A stretch of 64,000 bases of DNA from Thalassospira indica (lineage in GTDB: Bacteria; Pseudomonadota; Alphaproteobacteria; Rhodospirillales; Thalassospiraceae), in assembly GCF_003403095.1 (NCBI RefSeq), contig NZ_CP031555.1:930001-994000 (forward strand). Reading direction: 5' to 3'. The notes beneath the pieces were generated by a model that worked only from the letters and a program-made list of their open reading frames with translations, was not told the origin of the DNA and did not search any database. Made by a program: the position numbers and the translations under genes. Each line of letters begins with the position of its first letter. The stretch's first letter is position 1. This document shows positions 1-11,587 of this stretch, piece by piece.

Positions 1-330
1 AAAACGGCGGCAGTGGTTCTTGGTTTCGTGATCTTCCTGCTTGGTATTCCGTCGTCGCTTTCGATGGGGGTCATGGCCGATGTCGAAATCCTTTGGGGCA
101 AGAACTTCTTTGACCTGATGGACTTCGTCAGCTCCAGCCTGCTGTTGCCGATTGGCGGCTTGTTGATCTCGTTGTTTGTTGGCTGGATCGTTTGGGGCAA
201 GGCCCAGGAAGAAATCGCAGCACATAACGGAATTGTACCGGTATGGATCGGTGCGTGGGGCTTGATCGTCAAGTTCGTCGCACCGCTGGCGATTGCCTTT
301 ATCCTGCTTAAAGGGCTTGGCGTTTTCTAA
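1..330 (+). CDS. Sodium-dependent symporter (NSS/SNF family), C-terminal fragment
   Basis: The reading frame is open from the first base of the window, so this is the 3' end of a longer gene. The visible ~109 residues hold two clear hydrophobic helices, one around SSSLLLPIGGLLISLFVGW and one ending in AFILLKGLGVF, plus the GIPSSLSMG stretch. This pattern matches the C-terminal transmembrane helices of bacterial neurotransmitter:sodium symporter family proteins, which import amino acids or related solutes with Na+. The substrate cannot be read from this fragment. A strong hairpin terminator follows 27 bases after the stop. Confidence 0.8.
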   Translation, partial: KTAAVVLGFVIFLLGIPSSLSMGVMADVEILWGKNFFDLMDFVSSSLLLPIGGLLISLFVGWIVWGKAQEEIAAHNGIVPVWIGAWGLIVKFVAPLAIAFILLKGLGVF

Positions 331-356
331 GTCAGACTTGCCGATAGGCATATGCG

Positions 357-385
357 AAAGGGCGGGGAATTTCCCGCCCTTTTTT
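357..385 (+). terminator. Intrinsic terminator after the symporter gene
   Basis: A perfect 10-bp stem (357-366 with 373-382) closes a 6-base loop and runs into a T tract. It lies between the convergent symporter gene and the GGDEF/EAL gene and points along the + strand. Confidence 0.9.
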
Positions 386-408
386 GTCGTTTGCTGTTCG
401 TTTTGGTT

Positions 409-2955
409 CTACAGGGCGGTTTCCTTGGCGAGCTTGGAAACAGCTTCTGCGCTCATCGGCTGACCCAGCAGATACCCCTGGATCAAGTCACATCCGGCCT
501 TGCGCAGCACGTCAAGCTGATGCTGGTTTTCGACGCCTTCGGCAACGCAGGTTTTGCCAAGGTTGCGCGCCATATTGATGATCGTAATTGGCAAGGTTTC
601 ACCATCCGGGCCGTCTTCGATGTCCCAGACAAAACTGCGATCAAGCTTGATTACATCGAAGGGTAATGTGCGCAGATAACTCAGGCTCGAAAAGCCGGTC
701 CCGAAATCATCAAGCGCGATGCGCACGCCAAGATCACGCAGGCGCTGCAATTTGCTACGCATATCGTCGATATTGCGCATGAACAGGCTTTCGGTGACTT
801 CGATTTCCAACCGGTCGGCAGCCACCCCCTTGTCAACGATAATGGCGCGAAGCTGTTCGGCGAAATCCATCGATCCATAGAATTGCTGAACTGACACATT
901 CACCGCAAGGCGCAGGTTGTGTAAGCCTTCCTGACGCCAGGCGACCAATTGCTGGCAGGCGGTGCGAATGACCCAGCGGCCCAACTCGCCGATTACACCC
1001 ATTTCCTCGGCAATCGGGATAAAGGTCGAGGGCGGAATGGTTTTACCCTCGGCCGTCGTCCAGCGCAGCAATGCTTCGACCCCGGCGATTTCACCGGTTT
1101 TTGCATCAAATTGCGGCTGATAGACAAGATGGAGTTCCTCATTGTCGATCGCGCGGCGCAAGGCGGTTTCAAGGGCAAGGTCCGCCCCCTTTTGACTGTG
1201 CAGATTGACGCTATAAAGCCCGACCCGGTTACGTCCCTGTTCCTTGGCCTGAACCATTGCCAGTTCGGCACAACGAATGATGTTGCTGGTGTCATTGGCA
1301 TCTTCGGGGAAGGATGCAATGCCAATACTGGCCGAAAGATAGACGTCTTCGCCCTTTCGGGTCAGATGGGCTTCGCCAAGGCGCATCAGAAGACTTTCTG
1401 CGATCCCGACAGCTTCCTGTTCGGTGTTCACATTTGGCAGTATTGCAGCGAATTCGTCGGCACCGATACGGGCGATGACAGCATCCTGACCAAGTTCACG
1501 GCTGATGCGGCGTGATACTTCGACCAGCACATCGTCCCCGATATTATGACCAAGGGCATTATTGACGCGCTGGAAGTTGTCGATATCGAGCATGGCAACC
1601 GTGAGCGGGCGTCCAACCCGGCGGGCGCGTCCGATATGAAGCGACAAAAGTTCTGAAAACCGGCGGCGGTTTGGCATGCCGGTCAACTCATCGGTAAAGG
1701 CAATCCGAAGGACATCCTCGCGGTTTTTTTCACGCCCGCTGATGTCGGTGAAGATCGAAGCGTAGTGGGTGATTGTGCCTTCGCCATCCCGGACCGCCAT
1801 GATCGAAAGCCATTCGGCATAAATCTCGCCCGACTTGCGCCGGTTCCAGATTTCGCCTTCCCATTTCCCGGTGCGCGCCAAATCCGCCCAGAGCTTGGCA
1901 TAGAAAGCCTTGTTCTGGCGTCCGGACTTCAAAATCGCCGGTGTCTTGCCAATTACTTCTTCGGCCTGATAACCGGTGACGCGCGTGAAGGCCGGATTGA
2001 CGGCCTCGATCTCTGACTGGGCATTGCAGATCATCACGCAGTCCGGTGAATTTTCGATCAGTTTATTGGCAAGGGCCAGGGACTGGCGCGCCTTGGTAAT
2101 CTCGCTGCCACTGTCTTCGGCCAGACTGCTTAGATGGATCAGATAATCCTGTTCGATAAATTCAAGCAGATCGGCAAAGGACAAAACCCCGATGGTTTCA
2201 CCGTTGTGGTTATGAACCACAAGATGACGGAAATTGTCGCGCATCATCATTCTGCGCGCGTCATCAAGGTTCATGTCCTGACGAATGAAGGTTACCGGGC
2301 GGGTGGCAATATCGCCCGCAGTCAGGTTTTCATGTTCTTCTGCCAGATGGCGCAAGATATCACGTTCGGTGATGATGCCGGTTTGCAGTTCTGCCGGTTG
2401 GTCGTCGGCGAAACCGGAAATGATCGCGCTGTCGCATTTTTCCGAATGCATGCGCTGACGCAGTTCCCAGACGCGAATGTCTTTGTGGGCAAATACGGTG
2501 GATTGGCGAACCGCATCGGCAACATCATTGGCAATGAACGGCTTTTTGTCACCGACGTGACGGATGAGGTCGGTCTGGCTGATGATCCCGACAAGGCAGC
2601 CATCCGCATCAATGGTGACAAGATGGCGCACACCACGATCGCGCATGCGCACGATTGCCGATTGCGGGGTGGCATGGACCGAAATGGTATGCACCGGTTG
2701 GGACATACGCGTTGAAACAGGTTCAGAAAGCGCGGCCGAGGTTGACGGTGGCAACGATAGCAAATCATGCTCGGTCAGAATTCCCACAGGCTTGTTGTCC
2801 ACCACAATAATGACGGAGCTGCTGTTGGCCTTGCGCATTTTGGCCGTGGCGTCGCCGAGGGACGTTTGCGGTGTGCAGCTTAAAACTGTTCCCGGGGAAA
2901 GTGTGCCGACCGTCAGACCAAACGGGCGTCCATCGGAGGATGTGGGGCGTATCAT
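409..2955 (-). CDS. CBS(x4)-PAS-GGDEF-EAL c-di-GMP signalling protein
   Basis: This 848-residue cytoplasmic protein has no membrane segment. Residues ~20-265 form two CBS-domain pairs, which usually bind adenine nucleotides. A PAS domain follows at ~295-405, then a GGDEF domain (~410-575) and an EAL domain (~590-840). The diguanylate cyclase signature reads GADEF instead of GGDEF, so synthesis activity may be weak or lost. The EAL domain looks intact: EALLRW, the EVTES motif, DDFGTGFSS and QGYLLGQP are all present. The most likely role is therefore a c-di-GMP phosphodiesterase whose activity is tuned by nucleotide or energy state through CBS and by a PAS ligand. It is transcribed alone, convergent with the upstream symporter and co-directional with acnA. 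Confidence 0.92.
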   Translation of the reverse strand: MIRPTSSDGRPFGLTVGTLSPGTVLSCTPQTSLGDATAKMRKANSSSVIIVVDNKPVGILTEHDLLSLPPSTSAALSEPVSTRMSQPVHTISVHATPQSAIVRMRDRGVRHLVTIDADGCLVGIISQTDLIRHVGDKKPFIANDVADAVRQSTVFAHKDIRVWELRQRMHSEKCDSAIISGFADDQPAELQTGIITERDILRHLAEEHENLTAGDIATRPVTFIRQDMNLDDARRMMMRDNFRHLVVHNHNGETIGVLSFADLLEFIEQDYLIHLSSLAEDSGSEITKARQSLALANKLIENSPDCVMICNAQSEIEAVNPAFTRVTGYQAEEVIGKTPAILKSGRQNKAFYAKLWADLARTGKWEGEIWNRRKSGEIYAEWLSIMAVRDGEGTITHYASIFTDISGREKNREDVLRIAFTDELTGMPNRRRFSELLSLHIGRARRVGRPLTVAMLDIDNFQRVNNALGHNIGDDVLVEVSRRISRELGQDAVIARIGADEFAAILPNVNTEQEAVGIAESLLMRLGEAHLTRKGEDVYLSASIGIASFPEDANDTSNIIRCAELAMVQAKEQGRNRVGLYSVNLHSQKGADLALETALRRAIDNEELHLVYQPQFDAKTGEIAGVEALLRWTTAEGKTIPPSTFIPIAEEMGVIGELGRWVIRTACQQLVAWRQEGLHNLRLAVNVSVQQFYGSMDFAEQLRAIIVDKGVAADRLEIEVTESLFMRNIDDMRSKLQRLRDLGVRIALDDFGTGFSSLSYLRTLPFDVIKLDRSFVWDIEDGPDGETLPITIINMARNLGKTCVAEGVENQHQLDVLRKAGCDLIQGYLLGQPMSAEAVSKLAKETAL

Positions 2956-3112
2956 GCGCGTTTGCTCTGTTCGACTGATCTTTTTCGGTTTTATTCTTAA
3001 GGGTGAGGCGAAGGCGCCATACCTAGCAGGTTCGGCGTACTTGAGAATTGTTCTGGATCAAGTCAGGGGCGTTCAATTGAACGTCGCCCAGTAAAATTCG
3101 GTACAAACAAGA

Positions 3113-3140
3113 ACACCCCACCGGAAAACCGGTGGGGTGT
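3113..3140 (-). terminator. Intrinsic terminator of acnA
   Basis: A perfect 12-bp stem (3113-3124 with 3129-3140) closes an AAAA/TTTT tetraloop, 32 bases beyond the acnA stop. The minus-strand sequence after it is T-rich (TTCTTGTTTG). The ~215-base stretch between acnA and the CBS-GGDEF-EAL gene holds this hairpin and presumably the promoter of the latter. Confidence 0.85.
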
Positions 3141-3171
3141 CAATGTGTAAGCCAAAGATTTCAGATTGAAA

Positions 3172-5859
3172 TCAGGCAGCTTTCATCATGTTACGCAGAA
3201 CGAACTGCAGGATGCCGCCGTTCTGGTAGTAGAGAACTTCGTTCTCGGTATCGATACGGCAGGTAACAACGATTTCCTCGGTGCTGCCATCTTTGCGCGT
3301 GATGCGAACCGTGACGTCCTGAAGCGGGTTGATGCCATCGCCGATGCCAAGGACATCAAAGGTTTCCGAGCCGTCCAGCTTGTAGGTCGCACGGCCTTCG
3401 CCGTTCTTGAACTGCAACGGCAGAACGCCCATGCAGACCAGGTTGGTACGGTGGATACGCTCGAAGCTTTCCGCGATCACAGCTTTGACGCCAAGCAGGT
3501 TGGTGCCTTTTGCTGCCCAGTCACGCGAAGAACCGGTGCCGTATTCTTTACCAGCGATGACAACCAGCGGGGTGCCTTCGGCCTGATAACGCATTGCGAC
3601 GTCATAGACCCAGCCCTGTTCGCCCGACGGATAATGAACCGAAACACCACCTTCGGTGCCCGGTGCCATTTCGTTACGGATACGAATGTTGGCAAAGGTA
3701 CCGCGCATCATGACTTCGTGGTTACCACGACGTGCGCCATAGGAGTTGAAGTCACGAACAGCAACGCCGTGGGCCTTGAGGTATTCACCTGCCGGGCTTT
3801 CTTCCTTGATCGAACCGGCCGGGGAAATGTGGTCGGTGGTGACAGAGTCACCCAGGATCAGGAGCGGACGTGCGCCATGAACTTCAGAGAAGTCACCCGG
3901 CTCTTTCGCCATGTCGACGAAGTAAGGCGGGTTCTGAACGTAGGTGGACTTGCCATCCCACGCGAAGGTCTCGCCTTCGGTGACTTCGATTTCCTGCCAC
4001 GGTTTCGGACCGGCAAAGATGTTGTCGTAACGATCTTTGTACATGGACGCCGAGATCGAGGACGCGATGGTGTCAGCGATCTCTTTGTTGGTCGGCCAGA
4101 TGTCTTTCATGAAGACGTCTTTACCGTTTTTGTCCTTACCGAGCGGATCTTTGTTCAGATCGATCTTCAGGTTACCGGCAAGCGCATAGGCAACAACCAG
4201 CGGCGGGGAAGCAAGGTAGTTTGCCTTGACCTGCGGGCTGATACGGCCTTCGAAGTTACGGTTACCCGACAGAACGGCGGTGACGAGCATGTCGTTACCA
4301 TCGATTGCGTCGATGATCGGTGCTGCCAGCGGACCGGAGTTACCGATACACGTGGTGCAACCGAAACCGGCCACGTTAAAGCCAAGCTGATCCAGGTAAT
4401 CCTGAAGGCCTGCTTTTTCGAGGTAGTCGGCAACAACCAGCGAACCCGGTGCGAGCGAGGTTTTCACCCACGGCTTGCTCTGAAGGCCGAGTTCGACAGC
4501 TTTTTTCGCCAGAAGACCTGCTGCGATCAAAACGCTCGGGTTCGAGGTGTTGGTGCAAGAGGTGATCGCGGCGATGACGACGTTGCCGTCTTTCATTTCG
4601 AAGTTTTCGTTCGAAACCGGAACAGAACGATCAGCATCAACACCCGGTGCCATGTCGGCAAAGGTCTTGGTGAAGCTCGAAACGGCATCTTTCAGCAGAA
4701 CACGGTCCTGCGGACGCTTCGGACCCGAGAGGGCCGGCTCGACGGTCGAGATGTCAAGTTCAAGCGTTGCGGTGTATTCGGCTTCATGTGCCGGGTCGCG
4801 CCACATGCCCTGTTCTTTGGCATATGCTTCGACCAGTGCAATCTGGTCTTCGTCACGGCCGGTCGAACGCATGTAGTTGAGCGTTTCGTCATCGATCGGG
4901 AAGAAGCCACAGGTCGCACCATATTCCGGTGCCATGTTACCGATGGTCGCACGATCCGGAAGGCTCATGTGGTCAAGCGCATCGCCGTAGAATTCGACGA
5001 ATTTACCAACAACGCCTTTTTCACGCAGCATCTGAACGACGCGCAGAACAAGGTCAGTTGCGGTAATGCCTTCTTTCATGGAACCGGTCAGCTTGAAGCC
5101 GACAACTTCCGGGATCAGCATCGAGATCGGCTGACCAAGCATTGCTGCTTCGGCTTCCAGACCACCAACACCCCAACCGAGAACAGCAAGGCCGTTCACC
5201 ATGGTGGTGTGAGAGTCGGTACCAACCAGCGTGTCCGGATAAGCAACGGTTTTGCCGTCTTCGTCCTTGCCGGTCCAGACGACCTTTGCAAGATGTTCGA
5301 CGTTGACCTGGTGGCAGATACCAGCCCCCGGCGGAACAATGCGGAAGTTGTTAAACGCGTTCTGGCCCCAACGCAGGAACTCGTAACGTTCGCCGTTACG
5401 TTCGAACTCGACTTCCATGTTCTTGTCGAGTGCGTCGTCGGTGCCGAAGAAGTCGATCATGACCGAGTGGTCAATGACGAGGTCAACCGGTGAAAGCGGG
5501 TTCACCTTCTGGGCGTCGCCGCCCATCTTCACCACAGCATCGCGCATTGCAGCAAGGTCAACAACGGCGGGAACGCCGGTGAAGTCCTGCATCAGAACGC
5601 GGGCCGGACGATAGTTGATTTCGTGGCTGCTTTTGCGCTCTTTGAGCCAGTCAACAACAGCTTTGACATCGTCGGTTTTAACGGTGAAATCGTCTTCGTA
5701 ACGCAGAAGGTTCTCAAGAACGACTTTCAGCGTGAAGGGAAGTTTTGAAACGTCGCCGAATTTCTCGGAAGCAACTTTGAGGCTGTAATAGTCGACGGAC
5801 TTGTCCCCGACTTTCAGCGTGCGGCGCGTTTTCAGGTTGTCTTTGCCACAAATGGACAT
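3172..5859 (-). CDS. acnA: Aconitate hydratase A
   Basis: This cytoplasmic TCA-cycle enzyme interconverts citrate and isocitrate through a [4Fe-4S] cluster. The protein is 895 residues, the usual AcnA/IRP1-type length. Cluster cysteine motifs are visible as SCTNTSNPS and CTTCIGNSG, and the substrate-loop motif [12 protein letters not shown] is intact. The C-terminal swivel domain carries [10 protein letters not shown]. The start is supported by a strong GAGGAGG ribosome-binding site just upstream on the minus strand. The gene is monocistronic with its own terminator. The 5' region holds two inverted repeats that may be regulatory. Confidence 0.98.
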   Translation of the reverse strand: MSICGKDNLKTRRTLKVGDKSVDYYSLKVASEKFGDVSKLPFTLKVVLENLLRYEDDFTVKTDDVKAVVDWLKERKSSHEINYRPARVLMQDFTGVPAVVDLAAMRDAVVKMGGDAQKVNPLSPVDLVIDHSVMIDFFGTDDALDKNMEVEFERNGERYEFLRWGQNAFNNFRIVPPGAGICHQVNVEHLAKVVWTGKDEDGKTVAYPDTLVGTDSHTTMVNGLAVLGWGVGGLEAEAAMLGQPISMLIPEVVGFKLTGSMKEGITATDLVLRVVQMLREKGVVGKFVEFYGDALDHMSLPDRATIGNMAPEYGATCGFFPIDDETLNYMRSTGRDEDQIALVEAYAKEQGMWRDPAHEAEYTATLELDISTVEPALSGPKRPQDRVLLKDAVSSFTKTFADMAPGVDADRSVPVSNENFEMKDGNVVIAAITSCTNTSNPSVLIAAGLLAKKAVELGLQSKPWVKTSLAPGSLVVADYLEKAGLQDYLDQLGFNVAGFGCTTCIGNSGPLAAPIIDAIDGNDMLVTAVLSGNRNFEGRISPQVKANYLASPPLVVAYALAGNLKIDLNKDPLGKDKNGKDVFMKDIWPTNKEIADTIASSISASMYKDRYDNIFAGPKPWQEIEVTEGETFAWDGKSTYVQNPPYFVDMAKEPGDFSEVHGARPLLILGDSVTTDHISPAGSIKEESPAGEYLKAHGVAVRDFNSYGARRGNHEVMMRGTFANIRIRNEMAPGTEGGVSVHYPSGEQGWVYDVAMRYQAEGTPLVVIAGKEYGTGSSRDWAAKGTNLLGVKAVIAESFERIHRTNLVCMGVLPLQFKNGEGRATYKLDGSETFDVLGIGDGINPLQDVTVRITRKDGSTEEIVVTCRIDTENEVLYYQNGGILQFVLRNMMKAA

Positions 5860-5887
5860 CAGACCCTCCTCAAGGTGGTTAAAAGGG

Positions 5888-5961
5888 CTTGTCGTGACAA
5901 GACACCCCGACCGTCGGAGCGCCGAGCGGTGGGCTATCTGTGTTGCGTGACGCGGGTCACG
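5888..5961 (-). promoter_or_regulatory. Inverted repeats upstream of acnA
   Basis: Two perfect dyads lie close to the acnA start. The first is CTTGTC-GT-GACAAG (5888-5901), only 29 bases from the ATG and so probably within the mRNA leader. The second is CGTGAC-N4-GTCACG (5946-5961). Either could be an operator or a leader hairpin. No regulator can be assigned from sequence alone. Confidence 0.4.
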
Positions 5962-6666
5962 GCTACATATCTATGTGCAACGGGGTTACACCACAATTCC
6001 CTGTGAAAGTCCAGACCCCGAAAAGGGGTATTGGGGAAAACCCGTTGATCACAGCATATTGGCAAAGTCCAACAAGCGATAAAAAACCTCTAGTCGATAT
6101 GTGCTGTGGCTTCCGGCCTTTCAATAGGATGGGTGCGGGCCGGAGTCTGTTTTTCCGTGACATGTTTATAACCGTAGATCGACAGCCTGTCGGGTGCTGT
6201 TGATTTGGCCGCCAGCTGCGCCGACTCCGCTATGGAGTCGGGGTGTCGCCCGGCGAAGTGTTCGCGCAGGGGCGGGATTGCCGGGTCACAGATTGTGCGG
6301 TGCATGATTGCGAATAATTTTTGCAATGCGGCGATTGTGCAAGGTGCTGAATTGGTCAGCGCGCCAGATAACGTTACGTAATCAAGGGTAGAATGGGTGG
6401 TGTTTTCTGCTCGCAAATAATTGTGCGGTGCGAATTTGTAGAAAACTCCCAACCCCTTGAGAATCATTGCATTGACGCGATATGCTGAAATTGGTACTTA
6501 AATGCCTATTAAATGTGTCACGCCCGGTTTCCGTAAGGTCAGGGTCATAAAATAAACCGACACATCATCAGGGAAACTGAACAGCGGTTTGCAAATTCAT
6601 ACGCGTGAGAACCCGAAATGCGGTTCTGCGGCATTTGTGGCCCAAGTCAGGGAGGAATGCGACGGC
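5962..6666. other. Long intergenic region between acnA and the Liv operon
   Basis: About 700 bases without a convincing gene separate divergent acnA and livG. The short open frames here have no ribosome-binding site and no protein-like composition. A perfect 8-bp hairpin with a 5-base loop occurs at 6221-6241. A sigma70-like promoter is annotated separately at 6472-6500. I see no riboswitch or tRNA-like fold, but a small RNA cannot be excluded by eye. Confidence 0.5.
6472..6500 (+). promoter_or_regulatory. Putative sigma70 promoter of the Liv/acyl-CoA ligase operon
   Basis: TTGACG and TACTTA are separated by exactly 17 bases, ~165 bases before the livG start. This is a good match to the housekeeping -35/-10 layout. 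It is inferred from pattern only. Confidence 0.4.
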
Positions 6667-7476
6667 ATGACGTCACAGAGTCCTATTCTACAGATTAGCG
6701 ACGTGTCGCTTGTGTTTGGCGGTGTACGTGCGCTGAGTGATGTCAGCTTTTCCGTTCAGCCGGGCGAGCTTTTTTCGATTATCGGCCCGAACGGTGCCGG
6801 CAAGACATCCATGTTGAACTGCGTATCGGGGCGTTACACCCCGACCATGGGAACGGTGTCCTTCAAGGGGCAGGATGTTACCGGGCTCAAGCCCAATGAC
6901 CGTGCGGAACTCGGTATTGGTCGCACCTTCCAGAACCTTGCGCTTTTCGGGCACATGAATGTGCTTGATAACATCATGGTGGGTCGTCACCACCTGCTGA
7001 AGAACAACTTCCTCAATGGGCCGCTTTACTGGCTTGGCGGGGCGCAGAAGGAAGAGCTGGAACATCGTCGCTTCTGCGAAGACGTTATTGATTTTCTTGA
7101 AATTTCCCACATCCGCAAGGCAACGGCCGGCACGCTTTCCTATGGGTTGCGCAAACGCGTTGAGCTGGCGCGTGCTGTGGCGCTGCGCCCGGATCTGATC
7201 CTGCTCGATGAGCCGATGGCGGGCATGAACCTCGAAGAAAAAGAGGACATGGCGCGCTTTATCATCGACCTCAATGAAGAGTGGGGCATGACCGTTGTCA
7301 TGATCGAACATGACATGGGCGTGGTGATGGATATCTCCAACCGGGTGATGGTTCTTGATTTCGGTCGCAAGATTGCCGAAGGCCTGCCCGATGAAGTGAT
7401 GGCCAACAAGCATGTGAAGAAAGCCTATCTCGGCGAAGAAGACGACGAAACGGACGAAGACGAGCAGGTGGCCTGA
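6667..7476 (+). CDS. Liv-type ABC transporter ATP-binding protein (LivG-like)
   Basis: This is one of two ATPases of a HAAT-family ABC importer. It has Walker A GPNGAGKTS, an ABC signature of the LivG type (LSYGLRKRVELARA), Walker B LILLDEPMAGMN and the H-loop IEHDM. The frame opens upstream at 6589 with TTG, but ATG 6667 is preferred. It is preceded by GGAGG and gives the normal LivG N-terminus, 269 residues. The C-terminus is an unusual acidic tail (EEDDETDEDEQ). The stop lies 2 bases before the acyl-CoA ligase start, so the two are probably translationally coupled. Clustering with CoA ligases suggests a carboxylic acid substrate rather than leucine. Confidence 0.93.
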   Translation: MTSQSPILQISDVSLVFGGVRALSDVSFSVQPGELFSIIGPNGAGKTSMLNCVSGRYTPTMGTVSFKGQDVTGLKPNDRAELGIGRTFQNLALFGHMNVLDNIMVGRHHLLKNNFLNGPLYWLGGAQKEELEHRRFCEDVIDFLEISHIRKATAGTLSYGLRKRVELARAVALRPDLILLDEPMAGMNLEEKEDMARFIIDLNEEWGMTVVMIEHDMGVVMDISNRVMVLDFGRKIAEGLPDEVMANKHVKKAYLGEEDDETDEDEQVA

Positions 7477-7478
7477 GC

Positions 7479-9428
<1,950 letters not shown>

Positions 9429-9496
9429 GGCAGCAGCATAACTGTGGCCCCGGCCGGAAATCTCGGCACGCGGGCCGCCATTACAGGGATGGCAAC

Positions 9497-10390
9497 ATGA
9501 ATTTCGAACTTCTGTTCCAGCTTCTGCTGAACGGTTTGATTGTCGGGACACTTTATGGCGTTGTGGCCATGTGTTTTGTTCTGATCTACAAATCGACCCA
9601 GATTGTCAACTTTGCCCAGGGTGAGTTCCTGCTGATCGGGGCATGGGTATGTTACGCATTCCTTGTCGAAATGAGTATGCCCTTCTGGCTGGGCTTCCTG
9701 TTTACATTGCTGTTTATGATGGCGTTTGGCATCGTCCTGCAGATGGTTGTTTTGCGCCCGATGATTGGCGAACCGATCATTTCGGTCATTATGGTGACCA
9801 TCGGGCTTTCGATCTTTTTCCAGGCAGCGACCAAATGGATCTTCGGGGCGACGACCGCGACCTATCCGCAGGTGTTTGAAACCAGATCGGTCAACCTTTT
9901 GGGGATGCAGATCGAGACGGCCTATATCATGAGCTTTGTGATCTCGTTGTTCATCATGGCCGGGTTCTATTGGTTCTTTAAATATTCCAAGCTTGGCCTG
10001 GCCATGCGTGCGACCGCCTTTGATCAGCAGGTTGCCCAAAGCCTTGGTATTTCTGTCAAAACTGTGTTTGCGATGTCCTGGGCGATCTCGGCCCTTGTAT
10101 CGGGTGTCGCCGGGATCGTTATCGGTATGGTCAATGGTGTGTCTTCGGCCCTTTCAGTCATCGGGATCAAGGTGTTCCCGGCGGTGATCCTGGGCGGGCT
10201 TGATTCGATTGTTGGCGCAATCGTCGGCGGCGTGATCATCGGTCTTCTGGAAAACACCGCAGAGTTTGTCGATGGCCAGTATCTGCACTGGGGCAACCTG
10301 TTCTCGATCGCGCCATTCTATGTGCTGATCATTATTCTGTGCATCAAGCCGTACGGCCTGTTTGGCACCAAAGACATCGAACGTATCTAG
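9497..10390 (+). CDS. Liv-type ABC transporter permease (LivH-like)
   Basis: This 297-residue integral membrane protein has about eight hydrophobic helices. It opens with the LivH pattern LLLNGLIVGTLYGVVA and has the conserved LGISVKTVFAMSWAISALVSG cytoplasmic coupling segment near residues 180-210. It should form the translocation pore with the next gene product. The start follows a GGGATGG-type ribosome site. A 68-base gap separates it from the acyl-CoA ligase gene. It belongs to the same operon. Confidence 0.93.
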   Translation: MNFELLFQLLLNGLIVGTLYGVVAMCFVLIYKSTQIVNFAQGEFLLIGAWVCYAFLVEMSMPFWLGFLFTLLFMMAFGIVLQMVVLRPMIGEPIISVIMVTIGLSIFFQAATKWIFGATTATYPQVFETRSVNLLGMQIETAYIMSFVISLFIMAGFYWFFKYSKLGLAMRATAFDQQVAQSLGISVKTVFAMSWAISALVSGVAGIVIGMVNGVSSALSVIGIKVFPAVILGGLDSIVGAIVGGVIIGLLENTAEFVDGQYLHWGNLFSIAPFYVLIIILCIKPYGLFGTKDIERI

Positions 10391-10408
10391 GGGACGAGGA
10401 AAAGTACT

Positions 10409-11482
10409 ATGGCTGGATTTTCGCTACGTCCTTGCGGTGACTTCCGTACGACTTATCGTCAGGATACCCGCATCTTTGATACGACCTATATCCGCAATGC
10501 CGCGATCCTTGGCATCTTTGCCGTTGCCATGATCCCGTTTGTTCTGGATGGCTATTACGTCAACCTGTTCATTCAGATCTCGTATTTCGCGATTGCCGCC
10601 CTTGGTCTGAACATTCTGGTGGGCTTTACCGGGCAGATTTCGCTGGGCCATGCCGCGTTCTTTGGTTTTGGCGCCTTTGCCTCGGCCTGGATCAACAATA
10701 CAACCGGCATTCCGGTCTTGCTGTCGATCCCGTTGGCCGGTTTGATGACAGCGGCTGTCGGTATGCTGTTTGGTTTGCCAGCGGCCCGCATCAAGGGGCT
10801 TTATCTGGCGATTGCCACATTGGCCGCGCAGTTCATTCTTGAAGATTTCTTTGCCCGTGCAGAATGGTTTACCGGCGGTTCTTACGGTGCGGCAGCCAAC
10901 CCGGTGAATGTGTTTGGTTATGAAATCTATGATGATTTCAGTTTCTTTTATGTGTGCCTGTTCTTCCTGGTGGTGATGTATCTGCTGGGCACGAACCTGA
11001 TGCGGACCCGTGATGGCCGTGCCTTTGTCGCGGTGCGTGACCATTACCTTTCGGCTGAAATCATGGGGATCAACCTCACGAAATATCGCCTGATGAGCTT
11101 TGCAATTTCGTCTTTCTATGCCGGTGTCGGCGGGGCGATGTATGGCCACTATCTTGGCTTTGTCTCGGCCGAGGGCTTTACCATTCTGCTGTCGATCCAG
11201 TTCCTGGGCATGATCATTATTGGTGGTCTGGGCTCGGTCAAAGGGACGTTGATGGGCACGGTATTCATGGTGCTTCTGCCCGAAGTCATGGAAAGCGGTG
11301 TCAGCGCGCTGAGCGTATTCGAATGGGCCAGTTCAACGGCTGTGACCGACGGGCTGGCTTACATCAAGGAGATGGCAATTGGTCTGGCCATCATCCTTTT
11401 CCTGATCTTTGAGCCGGATGGGCTTGCCCATCGCTGGCAACAGATCAGGGCGTACTGGAAGCTTTATCCCTTCTCGTACTGA
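10409..11482 (+). CDS. Liv-type ABC transporter permease (LivM-like)
   Basis: This is the second membrane subunit of the importer, 357 residues. The family hallmark LNILVGFTGQISLGHAAFFG is present near residue 70, and the coupling segment MGINLTKYRLMSFAISSFYAGVGGA lies in the C-terminal half. About 40 residues precede the first helix, slightly longer than usual. The start has a good GAGGAAA ribosome-binding site and lies 18 bases after livH. An imperfect hairpin in the gap before the binding-protein gene (around 11490-11540) could give differential expression within the operon. Confidence 0.93.
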   Translation: MAGFSLRPCGDFRTTYRQDTRIFDTTYIRNAAILGIFAVAMIPFVLDGYYVNLFIQISYFAIAALGLNILVGFTGQISLGHAAFFGFGAFASAWINNTTGIPVLLSIPLAGLMTAAVGMLFGLPAARIKGLYLAIATLAAQFILEDFFARAEWFTGGSYGAAANPVNVFGYEIYDDFSFFYVCLFFLVVMYLLGTNLMRTRDGRAFVAVRDHYLSAEIMGINLTKYRLMSFAISSFYAGVGGAMYGHYLGFVSAEGFTILLSIQFLGMIIIGGLGSVKGTLMGTVFMVLLPEVMESGVSALSVFEWASSTAVTDGLAYIKEMAIGLAIILFLIFEPDGLAHRWQQIRAYWKLYPFSY

Positions 11483-11587
11483 TCAAAACCCCGAACCCGG
11501 CCCGCTTATAAAAAATCAAAGGGTCGGGATCAAAACGGGGCGACCGGGAGGCTTACTTTTGTGAAAACGTCCAAGGGAGACGTCGTG

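Noticed and set aside
3166-5493. Very long plus-strand frame (775 codons)
   Set aside because: It lies wholly opposite acnA, which has all aconitase motifs, and its composition is that of a shadow frame.
6090-6467. Minus-strand frame of 125 codons in the acnA-livG gap
   Set aside because: It has no good ribosome-binding site, no recognisable domain and a non-coding-like composition.
11490-11540. Terminator between livM and the binding-protein gene
   Set aside because: The hairpin is imperfect with no T tract, and the genes clearly form one functional operon.
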